A stretch of DNA of 64,000 nucleotides from Soonwooa sp032062245 (GCF_032062245.1 NZ_DAMBQF010000006.1:1-64000), one strand, 5' to 3'. Shown: positions 9,421-18,767, counted from the first letter of the stretch. Notes: generated from the letters alone by a model not told the origin. Made by a program: numbers and translations.

Positions 9421-10335
9421 GTGAGTACATATCTGACCATATTAGGTTTTAATTCCGCAATTCCGACAATTAATTCGTCGCCAACAGCACAGCTTTTGGA
9501 GATGGAAGAACGTATGTTTTTGATCGATTGCGGAGAAGGAACTCAAGTTCAGTTACGGAAAGCAAAAGCGAGGTTTTCTAAGCTTAATCATATTTTTATT
9601 TCGCATCTTCATGGTGATCATTGTTTTGGATTGCCAGGTTTAATCGCGTCTTTCAGACTTTTGGGTAGGACGACGCCTTTGCATGTTTATGGTCCGAAAG
9701 GGATTAAAAAAATGCTTGAAACAATTTTTACAATTACTGAAACACATCGCGGTTTCGAAATCGTGTATCATGAGTTGGATAAAAAAGTTTCGGAAAAAAT
9801 CTATGAGGACAAAAGGGTAGAAGTGTTCACAATTCCTTTGGATCATAGGATATATTGCAACGGCTATTTATTTAAAGAAAAACCGAAAGAGCGTCATCTT
9901 AATATGGCGGCAATTTCCGAGTTTTCGGAAATCGAAATTTGCGATTACCAAAATCTTAGAAACGGAAAAGATTTCGTTTGTGAAGATGGAACGACAATCC
10001 CAAATGCAGAATTAACGACTGATCCAAAAGTGTCGGTTTCTTACGCATTCTGTAGTGACACACGTTACAAAGAAGATATTATCCCTTTGATAAAAAATGT
10101 GGATGTCCTGTATCACGAATCGACTTTTCTACACGAATTAAAAGAAATGGCGGACTATACAGGCCATACAACGGCGCAGGAAGCTGCGACTATTGCGAAG
10201 AAAGCAGAAGTTGGTAAATTAATCATGGGGCATTTTTCTAATCGTTACGATGATTTGACAGTGATGACCACTGAGGCACGTGAAATCTTCCCCAATTCTT
10301 ATCTTCCAAAGGCTTTAGAGTGTGTAAAGCTTTAG
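9421..10335 (+). CDS. rnz: Ribonuclease Z (tRNA 3' endonuclease)
   Basis: Zinc metallo-beta-lactamase-fold endonuclease that trims tRNA 3' trailers. The 304-residue protein has the signature FISHLHGDHCFGLPG zinc motif. It also has SDTRY (metal-bridging Asp), HESTF and the C-terminal GHTTAQEAA...GHFSNRY motif. The start is GTG, 9 nt after rdgB. Function fits a genome whose tRNA genes lack encoded CCA, as seen for tRNA-Arg in this window. Length and motifs match the short bacterial RNase Z form. Confidence 0.95.
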   Translation: MSTYLTILGFNSAIPTINSSPTAQLLEMEERMFLIDCGEGTQVQLRKAKARFSKLNHIFISHLHGDHCFGLPGLIASFRLLGRTTPLHVYGPKGIKKMLETIFTITETHRGFEIVYHELDKKVSEKIYEDKRVEVFTIPLDHRIYCNGYLFKEKPKERHLNMAAISEFSEIEICDYQNLRNGKDFVCEDGTTIPNAELTTDPKVSVSYAFCSDTRYKEDIIPLIKNVDVLYHESTFLHELKEMADYTGHTTAQEAATIAKKAEVGKLIMGHFSNRYDDLTVMTTEAREIFPNSYLPKALECVKL

Positions 10336-10386
10336 AAATTCGGTATTTTAAAAAGACAATTATTTAGTTTTCCCTTATTTATTCAA

Positions 10387-10394
10387 TATCTTTG
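10387..10394 (+). promoter_or_regulatory. Promoter -7 box of the serine hydrolase gene
   Basis: TATCTTTG matches TAnnTTTG and ends 19 nt before the ATG at 10414. No clear -33 TTG was found. Confidence 0.55.
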
Positions 10395-10413
10395 GCTTCA
10401 TAATAAGTTAATT

Positions 10414-11952
10414 ATGAAGAAAAGATTAATGTTGACGTTGGTCTTAGCAACTTCGACTTTTTGGGCGCAAATGCCTGAAGCGAAGCTAGACGAACTCATC
10501 AAAAACACTATCAAAACTTTTGACGTTCCTGGGATGTCAGTCGGCATTGTTAAAGATGGTCAAATGGTTTATTCTAAAGGATTCGGTGTTAGATCGTTGA
10601 AGAATAATCTTCCGATGGATAGCAAAACTTTGGTCGGAATTGCTTCCAATTCTAAAGGTTTTACGGCAACAGCTTTGGCGATGTTGGTGGACGACGGTAA
10701 GTTAAATTGGGACGATAAAGTGTCAAAATTTATTCCTGAATTCCAAATGTACGATCCTTATGTTTCTAAAGAAGTGACGGTTCGTGATTTGATTACGCAT
10801 CGCGCTGGACTTGGTTTGGGACAAGGCGATTTGATGTTTTTCCCAGAAGGCGGAACGCAAACGATCAAAGATATTGTACACAATGTTCGTTATCTAAAGC
10901 CTGATCATTCTTTCCGTACAAAGTTGGAATACAACAACATTATGTTTATTGTCGCAGGTGAGGTTATTACGAGAATTAGTGGATTGTCGTGGGCCGATTT
11001 TATCGAGCAAAGAATCCTAAAACCTGTTGGTATGACTGCAAGTTTTGGTTCTTATAATCGTGCTAAATCTTCATCAAATATTATCGATGCACATGCACCT
11101 GTTGACGGAAAAGCGATTGCTGTTCCTCATGATTGGAACGAGACTGCGAACGCAGCAGGGGGAATTATGAGTAATGTTGAAGACATGACGACTTGGGCAA
11201 CTTTCTTAATGAATAATTTCGTTAATAAAGAAGGCAAGCGTTTGGTTTCGGAAAAGAATGCGCACGAGCTTTGGTCATTGCAAATTTCTGATAAAGTGGC
11301 GCCAAAAAATCCTTATGACTCTCATTTTTACGGATATGGTTTAGGTTGGTTTTTGACCGATATTAAAGGGAAACTGCAAGTTCAGCACAGCGGTGGATTA
11401 ATCGGAACAGTGACTTTATTTACAATGATTCCTGAGTTGAAATTAGGGATTGTAGCTTTGACAAATCAACAATCTGGTGCAGCTTTCACAACGGTGACTA
11501 ACGCCATTAAAGATAGTTATTTGGGCATTGAAGATCGCAATTGGTTAAAAACTTATTCGGAAAGAATGACTAAAAACGAAGAGCGTTTTAACAAACAAAA
11601 GAAAGATGTCTATGACCAAGTTAAAACTGCTGAAAAAACATTTAGTCTAAAACCTGAACAATTTGTCGGAACTTATAATGATGCTTGGTTTGGTGATGTC
11701 GAAATTAAACAAGAAGGCAAAAAGTATAGATTGTATTGTAAAACTTCACCAAGACTGAAAGGTGATCTTTTACCTTATAACAACAATACTTTTGTTGTTA
11801 AATGGGATGACAGAAGTTATGATGCAGACGCATTTTTTGTTGTTGATTTTGATGAAAATGCGAAAGCAAAATCTGCAACTATGAAGTCTATTTCTGATGT
11901 TACGGATTTCAGTTTTGACTTTGGAGATTTGGATTTGAAAAAAGTGAAATAA
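10414..11952 (+). CDS. Class C beta-lactamase-related serine hydrolase with DUF3471
   Basis: This 512-residue exported hydrolase has a signal peptide (1-19). A PF00144 penicillin-binding-like domain (about 20-365) carries the nucleophile tetrad SNSK, a YNN (YxN) motif and HSGG in place of KTG. A C-terminal DUF3471-type beta domain follows (about 400-510). Such proteins act as esterases, D-amino-acid peptidases or beta-lactamase relatives. The natural substrate is unknown. It has its own promoter and ends in a terminator shared with convergent corA. Confidence 0.88.
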   Translation: MKKRLMLTLVLATSTFWAQMPEAKLDELIKNTIKTFDVPGMSVGIVKDGQMVYSKGFGVRSLKNNLPMDSKTLVGIASNSKGFTATALAMLVDDGKLNWDDKVSKFIPEFQMYDPYVSKEVTVRDLITHRAGLGLGQGDLMFFPEGGTQTIKDIVHNVRYLKPDHSFRTKLEYNNIMFIVAGEVITRISGLSWADFIEQRILKPVGMTASFGSYNRAKSSSNIIDAHAPVDGKAIAVPHDWNETANAAGGIMSNVEDMTTWATFLMNNFVNKEGKRLVSEKNAHELWSLQISDKVAPKNPYDSHFYGYGLGWFLTDIKGKLQVQHSGGLIGTVTLFTMIPELKLGIVALTNQQSGAAFTTVTNAIKDSYLGIEDRNWLKTYSERMTKNEERFNKQKKDVYDQVKTAEKTFSLKPEQFVGTYNDAWFGDVEIKQEGKKYRLYCKTSPRLKGDLLPYNNNTFVVKWDDRSYDADAFFVVDFDENAKAKSATMKSISDVTDFSFDFGDLDLKKVK

Positions 11953-11970
11953 GAATCTTAATTAAAAATA

Positions 11971-11998
11971 AAATGGTAGTCTATAAAGGCTACCATTT
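11971..11998. terminator. Bidirectional terminator between serine hydrolase and corA
   Basis: A 9-bp inverted repeat (AAATGGTAG paired with CTACCATTT) is followed by T on the plus strand and by A/T on the other side. The corA stop codon lies within its right arm. Confidence 0.8.
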
Positions 11999-12898
11999 TT
12001 TTCTTCTGAAATAAATAAAGGTCACAATGACGATAAGCGCCATAAAACTTAGAGTTCCGTAGTAGCCATACGGATATTTTAGTTCGGGCATGTTGTTGAA
12101 ATTCATACCGTAAACTCCCGCAATAAAGGTTAGCGGTAAAAAATAAACCGAAAACATCGCTAAAAGCTTCATGACTTGATTGGCCTTTTGGTCGGATAAA
12201 GCCAGAAACATCGATATTAAGTTGGTTGTTTGCGCATTAAGATGATCAAAATCTGCGATAACATCTTTTTGCTTGTCGATTAAGTCCATAACTTCAACAT
12301 CTTCCAACTTTAAAGTATGGAATTTATTTATCCAATCCGACGAGATATTTAGGATTCTGGTGTTAAGTCCAGATTTTCGTTTCAGTTTATAAAGGCGTCT
12401 TATTTGGTTGGTTTGGTTGGTATTTTTTAAGAAAATTTCGTTCTCCATATTGTCGAGAACTTCCATGAGATGCTGGCTTTCATCGTCATAAGTTTTCATA
12501 ACTTGTAAAGCAAGTTTCAAAGCAAGTTGATCTGAAGTTATTTTTTCTTTCAAATTTGGGTGCTTTTCAAATTCTTCGTTCACCTCGCGGATGCTTTTAC
12601 TCTTCATCCGATGGATCGTAATGATAAGCTTCGGAAGCACAAAAAGGCTCAACTTGGTACTAACATCACTTATAGAGTTAAGTGTTTGGCGCTCCAGATC
12701 GGTGTTTTCACGCATCAGAAAGAATTTGACCCCGTCCACTTCCTCATATTTTGGTAAGTGGTTGGGATCGATGGTATCTTCCAAAAGCAGGTTGTTAATA
12801 TGATAACGATTATGGAGAAAAGCTAGGTCATCTTCGCTCGCCATTTCGACGTCCAACCATTCGCAGTGCTCGTTTTTTAATATGCTTTCAATTGCCAT
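11990..12898 (-). CDS. corA: CorA-family magnesium/cobalt transporter
   Basis: Homopentameric divalent-cation channel of the inner membrane. The 302-residue protein has a large cytoplasmic domain with long helices (about 130-240). Two C-terminal transmembrane helices are separated by the family signature YGMNF (GVYGMNFNNMPE), and the tail ends FRRKKW. The length is typical. A TAnnTTTG box ends only 4 nt before the ATG, suggesting a nearly leaderless transcript. Confidence 0.92.
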   Translation of the reverse strand: MAIESILKNEHCEWLDVEMASEDDLAFLHNRYHINNLLLEDTIDPNHLPKYEEVDGVKFFLMRENTDLERQTLNSISDVSTKLSLFVLPKLIITIHRMKSKSIREVNEEFEKHPNLKEKITSDQLALKLALQVMKTYDDESQHLMEVLDNMENEIFLKNTNQTNQIRRLYKLKRKSGLNTRILNISSDWINKFHTLKLEDVEVMDLIDKQKDVIADFDHLNAQTTNLISMFLALSDQKANQVMKLLAMFSVYFLPLTFIAGVYGMNFNNMPELKYPYGYYGTLSFMALIVIVTFIYFRRKKW

Positions 12899-12902
12899 AG
12901 CG

Positions 12903-12910
12903 CAAAGCTA
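12903..12910 (-). promoter_or_regulatory. Promoter -7 box of corA
   Basis: TAGCTTTG on the minus strand is followed by 4 nt and the corA ATG. This unusually short distance implies a leaderless or near-leaderless mRNA. Confidence 0.6.
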
Positions 12911-13088
12911 AATATTTTTTGGAATTATTTGTATTTTATGCTAAAAATAAGGTTTTCTAATAGTTTAATGAAAGCTTTAATCACTTTTGTTTTTAATATT
13001 AAATTAATTTAAAAACTTTTTATTTATTAACGCTTTCGAAATTCTGTTATAATATCTTAAATAAAGTTTTATGTAATGAATAAAATAT

Positions 13089-13096
13089 TATTTTTG
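13089..13096 (+). promoter_or_regulatory. Promoter -7 box of fabH
   Basis: TATTTTTG (TAnnTTTG) lies 24 nt before the fabH ATG. The -33 region has only a T-rich stretch. Confidence 0.5.
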
Positions 13097-13120
13097 CAAA
13101 GCGATTTACAAATTTAGAAA

Positions 13121-14143
13121 ATGTATAAAAGTAAAATTACAGGTGTAGGACATTACGTCCCTGAAAATATAGTGACAAATGATGATTTGTCAAAATTGAT
13201 GAATACCAATGACGAATGGATAACCGAAAGAACAGGTATTAAAGAAAGACGTCATCGTAAAGATAGAAATGACAGCGAAGAGACAAGTGCTTTCTTAGGT
13301 TTTAAAGCTTCCGAAATGGCGCGTAAAAATGCAAATCTTACGGGTAAAGATATCGATTATATTGTTTTTGCAACTTTGTCTCCAGATTATTTCTTCCCTG
13401 GTAACGGTGTTTTGCTACAAGAGATGCTTGGTTGCGATACGATTGGTGCGCTAGATGTTAGAAACCAATGTTCTGGATTTGTATATGCTATGAGCATTGC
13501 GAATGCGCTGATTGTTTCAGGGACTTACAAAAATATTTTGGTTGTCGGTGCAGAGATTCATTCTTTTGGATTGGACTTTAGCGACAGAGGTCGCGGTGTT
13601 TCAGTTATTTTCGGAGACGGTGCTGGTGCGGTAGTTCTGTCAGCGACAGAAGATGAAAATATACAAGGTATTTTATCTGTAAATATGCATTCTGAAGGTA
13701 AATATGCGGAAGAGCTTGCAGTTAAATTCCCTGGATCAAAATTTGGTTGGGCAGATCGTCTGTTAACAGAACCAGAAGCGATAACGCCAGAAGATATTTA
13801 TCCTGTTATGAATGGTAATTTCGTGTTCAAACATGCGGTGACGCGTTTTCCAGAAAGTATTATGGAAGCGTTGACTAAAGCTGGTAAAACGATCGAAGAT
13901 CTTGATCTTTTAATCCCACATCAAGCGAATATTCGTATTGCACAATATGTTCAACAATTGTTGCATTTGCCGGATGAGAAAGTGTTTATCAATATTCAAA
14001 AATACGGTAATACAACGGCAGCTTCCATCCCAATTGCGTTGAGTGAGGCGATCCAAGAAGGTCGTATGAAGCGTGGCGATTTGGTATGTATGTCAGCTTT
14101 CGGAAGCGGATTTACATGGGGAAGTGTCCTTTTCGAATACTAA
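13121..14143 (+). CDS. fabH: 3-oxoacyl-ACP synthase III (FabH)
   Basis: Condenses an acyl-CoA primer with malonyl-ACP to start fatty-acid synthesis. In Bacteroidota it commonly primes branched chains. The 340-residue thiolase-fold protein has the catalytic Cys in RNQCSGF, His in IPHQANIRI and Asn in YGNTTAAS, plus the GDGAGA loop. It stands alone, not in a fab cluster, with its own promoter and a strong terminator. Confidence 0.95.
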   Translation: MYKSKITGVGHYVPENIVTNDDLSKLMNTNDEWITERTGIKERRHRKDRNDSEETSAFLGFKASEMARKNANLTGKDIDYIVFATLSPDYFFPGNGVLLQEMLGCDTIGALDVRNQCSGFVYAMSIANALIVSGTYKNILVVGAEIHSFGLDFSDRGRGVSVIFGDGAGAVVLSATEDENIQGILSVNMHSEGKYAEELAVKFPGSKFGWADRLLTEPEAITPEDIYPVMNGNFVFKHAVTRFPESIMEALTKAGKTIEDLDLLIPHQANIRIAQYVQQLLHLPDEKVFINIQKYGNTTAASIPIALSEAIQEGRMKRGDLVCMSAFGSGFTWGSVLFEY

Positions 14144-14162
14144 AATTTTAAAAATATCAATA

Positions 14163-14189
14163 AAAAAGCGTCTTTTCGGGCGCTTTTTT
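14163..14189 (+). terminator. Intrinsic terminator of fabH
   Basis: Stem AAAAAGCG paired with CGCTTTTT, followed by a T run, 20 nt after the fabH stop. Confidence 0.85.
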
Positions 14190-14300
14190 TGTTTTTTTAA
14201 ATCGTTGACAATCTTTTGTTTAAAGCTTTATTTGCAATGCAAAGTTATTTTGGCATAGATTTTTCAAGTCTGTTTCTCGTAAAACGAAAAAAATTGAATT

Positions 14301-14879
14301 ATGAAATCTTTAAAACAAGCAATTTTAGCAATAGGTGTATTAGCAGGAGGTATGACATTCGCACAAAATTCAGATATGAATAACATGCTTAAAGTCGGTG
14401 TTAACGGTGGTATTTCTACTGGAGGTAACACATCCGCTAATGTAGGATTAGATGTTTCTTATCAAAATTTAGTAACGCCAGGGTTTGGTTTGGGTATTGC
14501 GACAGGATATAACCACTTCTTTGGAAAGTCTGCGACTATTAACAATGTTAAAGTTGATAATAATGACTTCGGGGTAGTTCCTGTAGCAGCATTATTTAGA
14601 ATTTATCCTCAGCAATATGGATTTTATCTAGGTGCTGACTTAGGTTACGGTTTTATTGTTGGCGATGATAATGTTACTGATAATGCGGCGTACAACGCAA
14701 AAAGACCTGATGGTGGATTTTATTTAAAACCAGAAATCGGTTACCATAATAAAGATTGGAACTTCTTTGCACATTATACAAAAGTATTTACGGGTGATAA
14801 AGGACAAGTTGCTGACCAAAAATTTAATGCCGGTTCAGTAGGTGTTGGTGTATCATACAATATTCCGTTAGGGAAATAA
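14301..14879 (+). CDS. Putative outer-membrane beta-barrel protein
   Basis: This 192-residue protein has a signal peptide (about 1-21, ending TFAQ). Alternating hydrophobic and polar strands rich in Gly and Tyr follow (VGVNGGIST, FGLGIATGYNHFF, YGFYLGADLGYGFI, SVGVGVSYNIPL), as in eight-stranded small outer-membrane barrels. No catalytic motif is visible and its function is unknown. It is flanked by terminators on both sides, so it is transcribed alone. Confidence 0.75.
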   Translation: MKSLKQAILAIGVLAGGMTFAQNSDMNNMLKVGVNGGISTGGNTSANVGLDVSYQNLVTPGFGLGIATGYNHFFGKSATINNVKVDNNDFGVVPVAALFRIYPQQYGFYLGADLGYGFIVGDDNVTDNAAYNAKRPDGGFYLKPEIGYHNKDWNFFAHYTKVFTGDKGQVADQKFNAGSVGVGVSYNIPLGK

Positions 14880-14900
14880 TCAATCTATTATAATCTTACT

Positions 14901-14925
14901 AAGCCTGTCTTCGGATGGGCTTTTT
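14901..14925 (+). terminator. Intrinsic terminator with UUCG tetraloop
   Basis: AAGCCTGTC-TTCG-GATGGGCTT forms a 9-bp stem with G-U pairs and a TTCG loop, followed by a T run. Confidence 0.85.
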
Positions 14926-14979
14926 GTTGTAATCATGTTTTCTTATCATAAATCAATTTTTATTCTGAATGGTTATGGC

Positions 14980-14987
14980 TAAGTTTG
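14980..14987 (+). promoter_or_regulatory. Promoter -7 box of the YceI gene
   Basis: TAAGTTTG matches TAnnTTTG and ends 28 nt before the ATG at 15016. Confidence 0.55.
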
Positions 14988-15015
14988 CACTATAAAATTA
15001 TAAATAATTAAAAAA

Positions 15016-15585
15016 ATGAAAAAATTAGCTTTAGTTGCTTTAATGATTGGAGGTTTAGCATTTGGACAAACTACAAAAGTAGTAGCATCTGATGTACATT
15101 GGTGGGGTTACAAAATCGCAAAATCTCAAGCATCATCTCATGATGGGACGGTTAATGTGAAATCAGGTAACATCGTTGTTAAAGATAATAAAGTTGTTGG
15201 TGGTACTTTCGTATTAGACATGACAACAATTAGCGCGACAGATGTTAAAGATCCAGAAACAAAAGCTAAGTTGGATGGGCATCTTAAAAATGGTGACTTC
15301 TTCGAGGTAGAAAAATTCCCAACAGCTGAATTTACAATTACTGCAGTTAAACCGAATTCTGGTAAACTTTGGAATTCTACAATTACTGGTAATTTAACTG
15401 TAAAAGGAAAAACTAACGCCATCAGCTTCCCAGCAAAAGTTGGTGTTAGCAAAGGTGTAGCATCTATCGTTACAGATAAATTTAGCTTTGATCGTCAAAA
15501 ATTTGATGTAGCTTACAAATCATCTATGGCTGACGTTTTGGTTAAAGATGATATCGATATGAAAGTTAAAGTAACTGCAAAATAA
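15016..15585 (+). CDS. YceI-family periplasmic lipid-binding-like protein
   Basis: This 189-residue protein has a signal peptide (about 1-18, ending AFGQ). The YceI lipocalin-like barrel is indicated by VHWWGYKIAKSQASSHDGTV near the N-terminus, GGTFVLDMTTIS, FFEVEKFPTAEFTIT and TGNLTVKGKTNAISFP. The family binds amphiphiles such as polyisoprenoids in the periplasm. The physiological ligand in Bacteroidota is unclear. It is a single-gene unit. Confidence 0.9.
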   Translation: MKKLALVALMIGGLAFGQTTKVVASDVHWWGYKIAKSQASSHDGTVNVKSGNIVVKDNKVVGGTFVLDMTTISATDVKDPETKAKLDGHLKNGDFFEVEKFPTAEFTITAVKPNSGKLWNSTITGNLTVKGKTNAISFPAKVGVSKGVASIVTDKFSFDRQKFDVAYKSSMADVLVKDDIDMKVKVTAK

Positions 15586-15610
15586 TTTGCTAAAATTTTA
15601 AGAATATTTA

Positions 15611-15638
15611 AAAAAGAACAGCTTGTCTGTTCTTTTTT
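15611..15638 (+). terminator. Intrinsic terminator of the YceI gene
   Basis: An 11-bp stem (AAAAAGAACAG paired with CTGTTCTTTTT) followed by T residues. Confidence 0.9.
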
Positions 15639-15645
15639 TGTTTCC

Positions 15646-15653
15646 TACTTTTG
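15646..15653 (+). promoter_or_regulatory. Promoter -7 box of the alpha/beta hydrolase gene
   Basis: TACTTTTG fits TAnnTTTG and ends 15 nt before the ATG at 15669. It overlaps the TTG at 15651, which argues against that codon as the translation start. Confidence 0.55.
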
Positions 15654-15668
15654 ATAGTAGTTTTGATT

Positions 15669-16313
15669 ATGAAGTTATATGTTGTGAGTGGCCTTGGTGC
15701 TGATTTTACCGTTTTAGAAAAATTGACTTTTGACCACGATATCGAAGTCGAATTTCTAGATTGGTTAATTCCCGAAAATCAAGAAGAGTTTTCGCATTAT
15801 GTAAAAAGAATGGCGGACAGAATCGAAGATGCAGAAGATTTTTATCTTTTAGGATATTCCTTTGGAGGCATTATGGTACAAGAAATTCATCGTCTTAAAC
15901 CTGCCAAAAAAGTTGTAATTCTTGGAAGTATTCGCAGCGATGAAGAAAAGTCGCCACTTATAAAATTAGGAGGTTTTACTAAAATCCCAAGATTGGTGCC
16001 CGAACGTTTTTTTAATGAAAACTCGGCGGTGGTGTATTCTTTTTTAAGAAAGTTATTCGATCCCAAAAATCCTCATATTAATAACTATTTCCGAGTGCGT
16101 CATCCTTATTATCTCAAATGGTCGATCGAGAAAATTTCGGAGTGGAAATTCCAAAAAATGCCCAATATTATCCAAGTGATGGCAGATAAAGACATTGTTT
16201 TTCCGATAAAAAATTCGAAACCCGATTTCGTTATTAAAAATGCAACCCATTTATTTCCAGCGACAAAACCAAAAGAAGTGTCAGCAATTTTGCTGGAAGT
16301 CTTCAAATCTTAA
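15669..16313 (+). CDS. Alpha/beta hydrolase-fold protein
   Basis: This 214-residue protein starts MKLYVVSGLGADF. It has the nucleophile elbow GYSFGG, a likely acid in ADKDIVFP and a late His in ATHLFPA. This is a complete alpha/beta-hydrolase triad in a short protein without a lid. It has no signal peptide, so it is cytoplasmic. The substrate is unknown. The start is taken at the ATG after the promoter box; the frame is open further upstream to 15651. It stands between two independent transcription units. Confidence 0.82.
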   Translation: MKLYVVSGLGADFTVLEKLTFDHDIEVEFLDWLIPENQEEFSHYVKRMADRIEDAEDFYLLGYSFGGIMVQEIHRLKPAKKVVILGSIRSDEEKSPLIKLGGFTKIPRLVPERFFNENSAVVYSFLRKLFDPKNPHINNYFRVRHPYYLKWSIEKISEWKFQKMPNIIQVMADKDIVFPIKNSKPDFVIKNATHLFPATKPKEVSAILLEVFKS

Positions 16314-16379
16314 CAAAATTTTAATATTGACTTTTTAATTTGTAAATTGATAGTATCTTTAGAGCCCTAATTTTATTGA

Positions 16380-17798
16380 ATGGAATCGATCAGTGTTTTT
16401 GAAATTATAAAAGTTGGAATTGGCCCGTCAAGCTCGCATACAATGGGACCTTGGAACGCGGCAGAAATGTTTTTGAACCTTATTAAAAAAGACAGAAAAC
16501 TTTCTGATGTTAAAGAAGTTTTTGTAGAATTCTTTGGTTCGCTTGCAAAAACGGGAATTGGCCACGGAACAGACATTGCTGGGATGTTGGGACTTTCTGG
16601 TGAAGATTTTAAAACCATCGATACAACAAAAATTGATGAAAAAATTGCACATATTAAGGAAACGCAAATTCTTAATCTTGGTGGCGAACATCCATTAACC
16701 TTTATCTACGGTCATCATTTAATTTTAAATAAAGAAAAAACGCTTGACTTTCATCCAAACGGAATGATTTTCAAAGTGGTTTTCAACGATGGTGAAGAGC
16801 TAAGTCAAGATTATTATTCGCTTGGTGGCGGTTTTGTTGGGACTAAAGAAGACAACACATACAGCGAAATGTGTGTTCGTACGTTGTATCCTTGCCATCA
16901 CGGAAGCGACATTATTAAATATATTGAGCAACTAAATTTAACACGAGTTTCTGATTTAATTTATCTAAATGAAGAATCTTGGAGAACTCGTGAAGAGACC
17001 AACCAACAAGCTTTAGAAATTTGGAAGAATATTAAAGAATGCGTCTACAAAGGCGTTAACAAAAAAGGAATTCTTCCAGGTGGACTTAATGTAACACGTC
17101 GCGCTTCCGAAATGAATGAAAAACTTCTCGGTTCCAAAATTTATAAAAATATGGATCAATGGTTCCAAATGGTTTGCGAAGAGGAAAAAACTTTCAATTC
17201 TATTACCAAATGGATCAGTTGTTTTGCGTTGGCTGTTAATGAAGAAAATGCTGCTTTTGGAAGAATTATCACAGCTCCAACCAATGGGGCAAGTGGCGTT
17301 ATTCCTGCGGTTTTGATGTATGCACAGACTTTTACAGAATTTAATAAAGAAGAAGATATTATTAGATTTATTTTAACGGCTGGCGAAATCGGAACTTTAT
17401 TTAAAAAAAATGCAACCATTTCTGCTGCGATGGGCGGTTGTCAGGCAGAAGTTGGCGTTTCGTCAGCGATGGCTGCAGCTGCATTAACCGAGATTTCTGG
17501 AGGAACGCCTGGGCAAGTTTTGATGGCTGCAGAAATTGCTATGGAGCATCATCTTGGTTTGACTTGTGATCCGATTGGCGGTCTCGTGCAGATTCCTTGT
17601 ATTGAACGTAATTCGATGGGCGCGATTAAAGCTATTACGGCTTCCAATTTAGCATTAGAAGGTGATCCGAGTAAAGCTCGTGTTTCTCTTGATAACGTTA
17701 TCAAATCGATGTGGGAAACGGCTTTGGACATGAATTCTAAATACAAAGAAACGTCTGAAGGCGGTTTGGCTGTCGCAGTTAACGTTGCAGAATGTTAA
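16380..17798 (+). CDS. sdaA: L-serine ammonia-lyase, iron-sulfur dependent
   Basis: Deaminates L-serine to pyruvate and ammonia using a [4Fe-4S] cluster. The 472-residue single-chain form has an N-terminal beta domain starting with IGPSSSHTMGPWNAAEMF. The alpha domain carries APTNGASGVIPAVL. The cluster cysteines are probably those in GGCQAEVG, LTCDPIGG and QIPCIER. A TATCTTTA box (16354-16361) precedes the ATG. A long hairpin terminator follows. Confidence 0.95.
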   Translation: MESISVFEIIKVGIGPSSSHTMGPWNAAEMFLNLIKKDRKLSDVKEVFVEFFGSLAKTGIGHGTDIAGMLGLSGEDFKTIDTTKIDEKIAHIKETQILNLGGEHPLTFIYGHHLILNKEKTLDFHPNGMIFKVVFNDGEELSQDYYSLGGGFVGTKEDNTYSEMCVRTLYPCHHGSDIIKYIEQLNLTRVSDLIYLNEESWRTREETNQQALEIWKNIKECVYKGVNKKGILPGGLNVTRRASEMNEKLLGSKIYKNMDQWFQMVCEEEKTFNSITKWISCFALAVNEENAAFGRIITAPTNGASGVIPAVLMYAQTFTEFNKEEDIIRFILTAGEIGTLFKKNATISAAMGGCQAEVGVSSAMAAAALTEISGGTPGQVLMAAEIAMEHHLGLTCDPIGGLVQIPCIERNSMGAIKAITASNLALEGDPSKARVSLDNVIKSMWETALDMNSKYKETSEGGLAVAVNVAEC

Positions 17799-17815
17799 AA
17801 TAAAAAATATAGAAG

Positions 17816-17879
17816 CCGCAAATTTGATTTTTTAAGTATTAATTTAATATTTATAAAATCGAATTTGCGGTTTTTTTTT
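17816..17879. terminator. Long hairpin terminator between sdaA and tyrA
   Basis: Two 16-nt arms (CCGCAAATTTGATTTT and AAAATCGAATTTGCGG) pair with one G-U wobble around an AT-rich loop. They are followed by nine T on the plus strand. The element also closes the convergent tyrA unit. Confidence 0.8.
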
Positions 17880-18723
17880 ATTTATCCAAAATTCCTCGTA
17901 TTCTATTTGCGTTAATGATAAGTTCTTCTAAAAAGTCGAAGTTCTCTTTTTCTAAAGCTGATTTGAATTTTTTCAATTGAGAAATATGCTCATTTAAAAC
18001 ATCTAAAACATTTTCTTTGTTTTGTTTAAAAATGGGAACCCACATTTCTGGATGCGATTTTGCAAGACGAACCGTGCTCGAAAATCCAGAACTTGCCAAC
18101 TGGAAAATTGTGTCTTCCTCACGTTCTTTTTCCAAAACGGTATTTGCTAAAGCATAAGACGTAATATGTGAAATATGCGAAATGTAAGCGGTGTGGACAT
18201 CATGTTTATCAGCATCCATGTAAAGGATGTTCATTTCTAAATTTTCGTAAACTTGCTTCACTAATTCCACTGCGAAATCGTAAGAATCTTCGTGATTACA
18301 AATAACAGCGGCGCGATTGCTAAAAGCTTCGGAAGTTGCTGCCTTTGGACCGCTGTTTTCGGTTCCCCACATGGGATGACTTGCCACGAAGTTTTTACGA
18401 TTCGGATGTTGTTCGACGATGTTGATTATTTCTTGTTTCGTAGATCCAACGTCCATCACGACGGTTTTATCCGAAATCCTATCCAAAACTTCTGGCAGAA
18501 CAACTTTTGTCGCTTCAACAGGTAAAGCAATGATTATTAAATCCGAATCCTGAACAAGATTTTCAAAAGTCGTGATTTCATCAATGATTTTCAGGTCTTT
18601 TGCTGTTAAGAGATGGGCTTCACTTATATCAAAAGCTAAAACTTTATCAACGAAATTTTTATTTTTTAATTTTAAAGCCATCGATCCGCCGATAAGTCCG
18701 ACACCAATAAGTCCTATAGTCAT
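17878..18723 (-). CDS. tyrA: Prephenate dehydrogenase
   Basis: Converts prephenate to 4-hydroxyphenylpyruvate in tyrosine synthesis. The 281-residue protein has the Rossmann motif GLIGVGLIGGS at the N-terminus and the catalytic-region motifs VGSTKQEI, SHPMWGTENSGP and HDVHTAYISHISH. There is no chorismate mutase or ACT domain, so allosteric tyrosine feedback is not obvious from the protein. Immediately upstream lies an intrinsic terminator preceded by a Tyr-rich 13-codon ORF, suggesting control by transcription attenuation. Genes upstream on the same strand are a small membrane protein gene and ald. Confidence 0.95.
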   Translation of the reverse strand: MTIGLIGVGLIGGSMALKLKNKNFVDKVLAFDISEAHLLTAKDLKIIDEITTFENLVQDSDLIIIALPVEATKVVLPEVLDRISDKTVVMDVGSTKQEIINIVEQHPNRKNFVASHPMWGTENSGPKAATSEAFSNRAAVICNHEDSYDFAVELVKQVYENLEMNILYMDADKHDVHTAYISHISHITSYALANTVLEKEREEDTIFQLASSGFSSTVRLAKSHPEMWVPIFKQNKENVLDVLNEHISQLKKFKSALEKENFDFLEELIINANRIRGILDK

Positions 18724-18741
18724 AATTTTAATTTTAAAAAT

Positions 18742-18767
18742 AAAAAACCCCGTCCTAGGACGAGGTT
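18742..18767 (-). terminator. Leader terminator of tyrA (attenuator)
   Basis: On the minus strand AACCTCGTC pairs with GACGGGGTT around the loop CTAG (9 bp, one U-G), followed by six T. It ends 18 nt before the tyrA ATG, so unless it is prevented from forming, transcription should stop before tyrA. Confidence 0.85.

Noticed and set aside
17816..17870. The long hairpin after sdaA as a regulatory leader
   Set aside because: It lies downstream of both convergent genes and carries a long T tail, so a terminator explains it.
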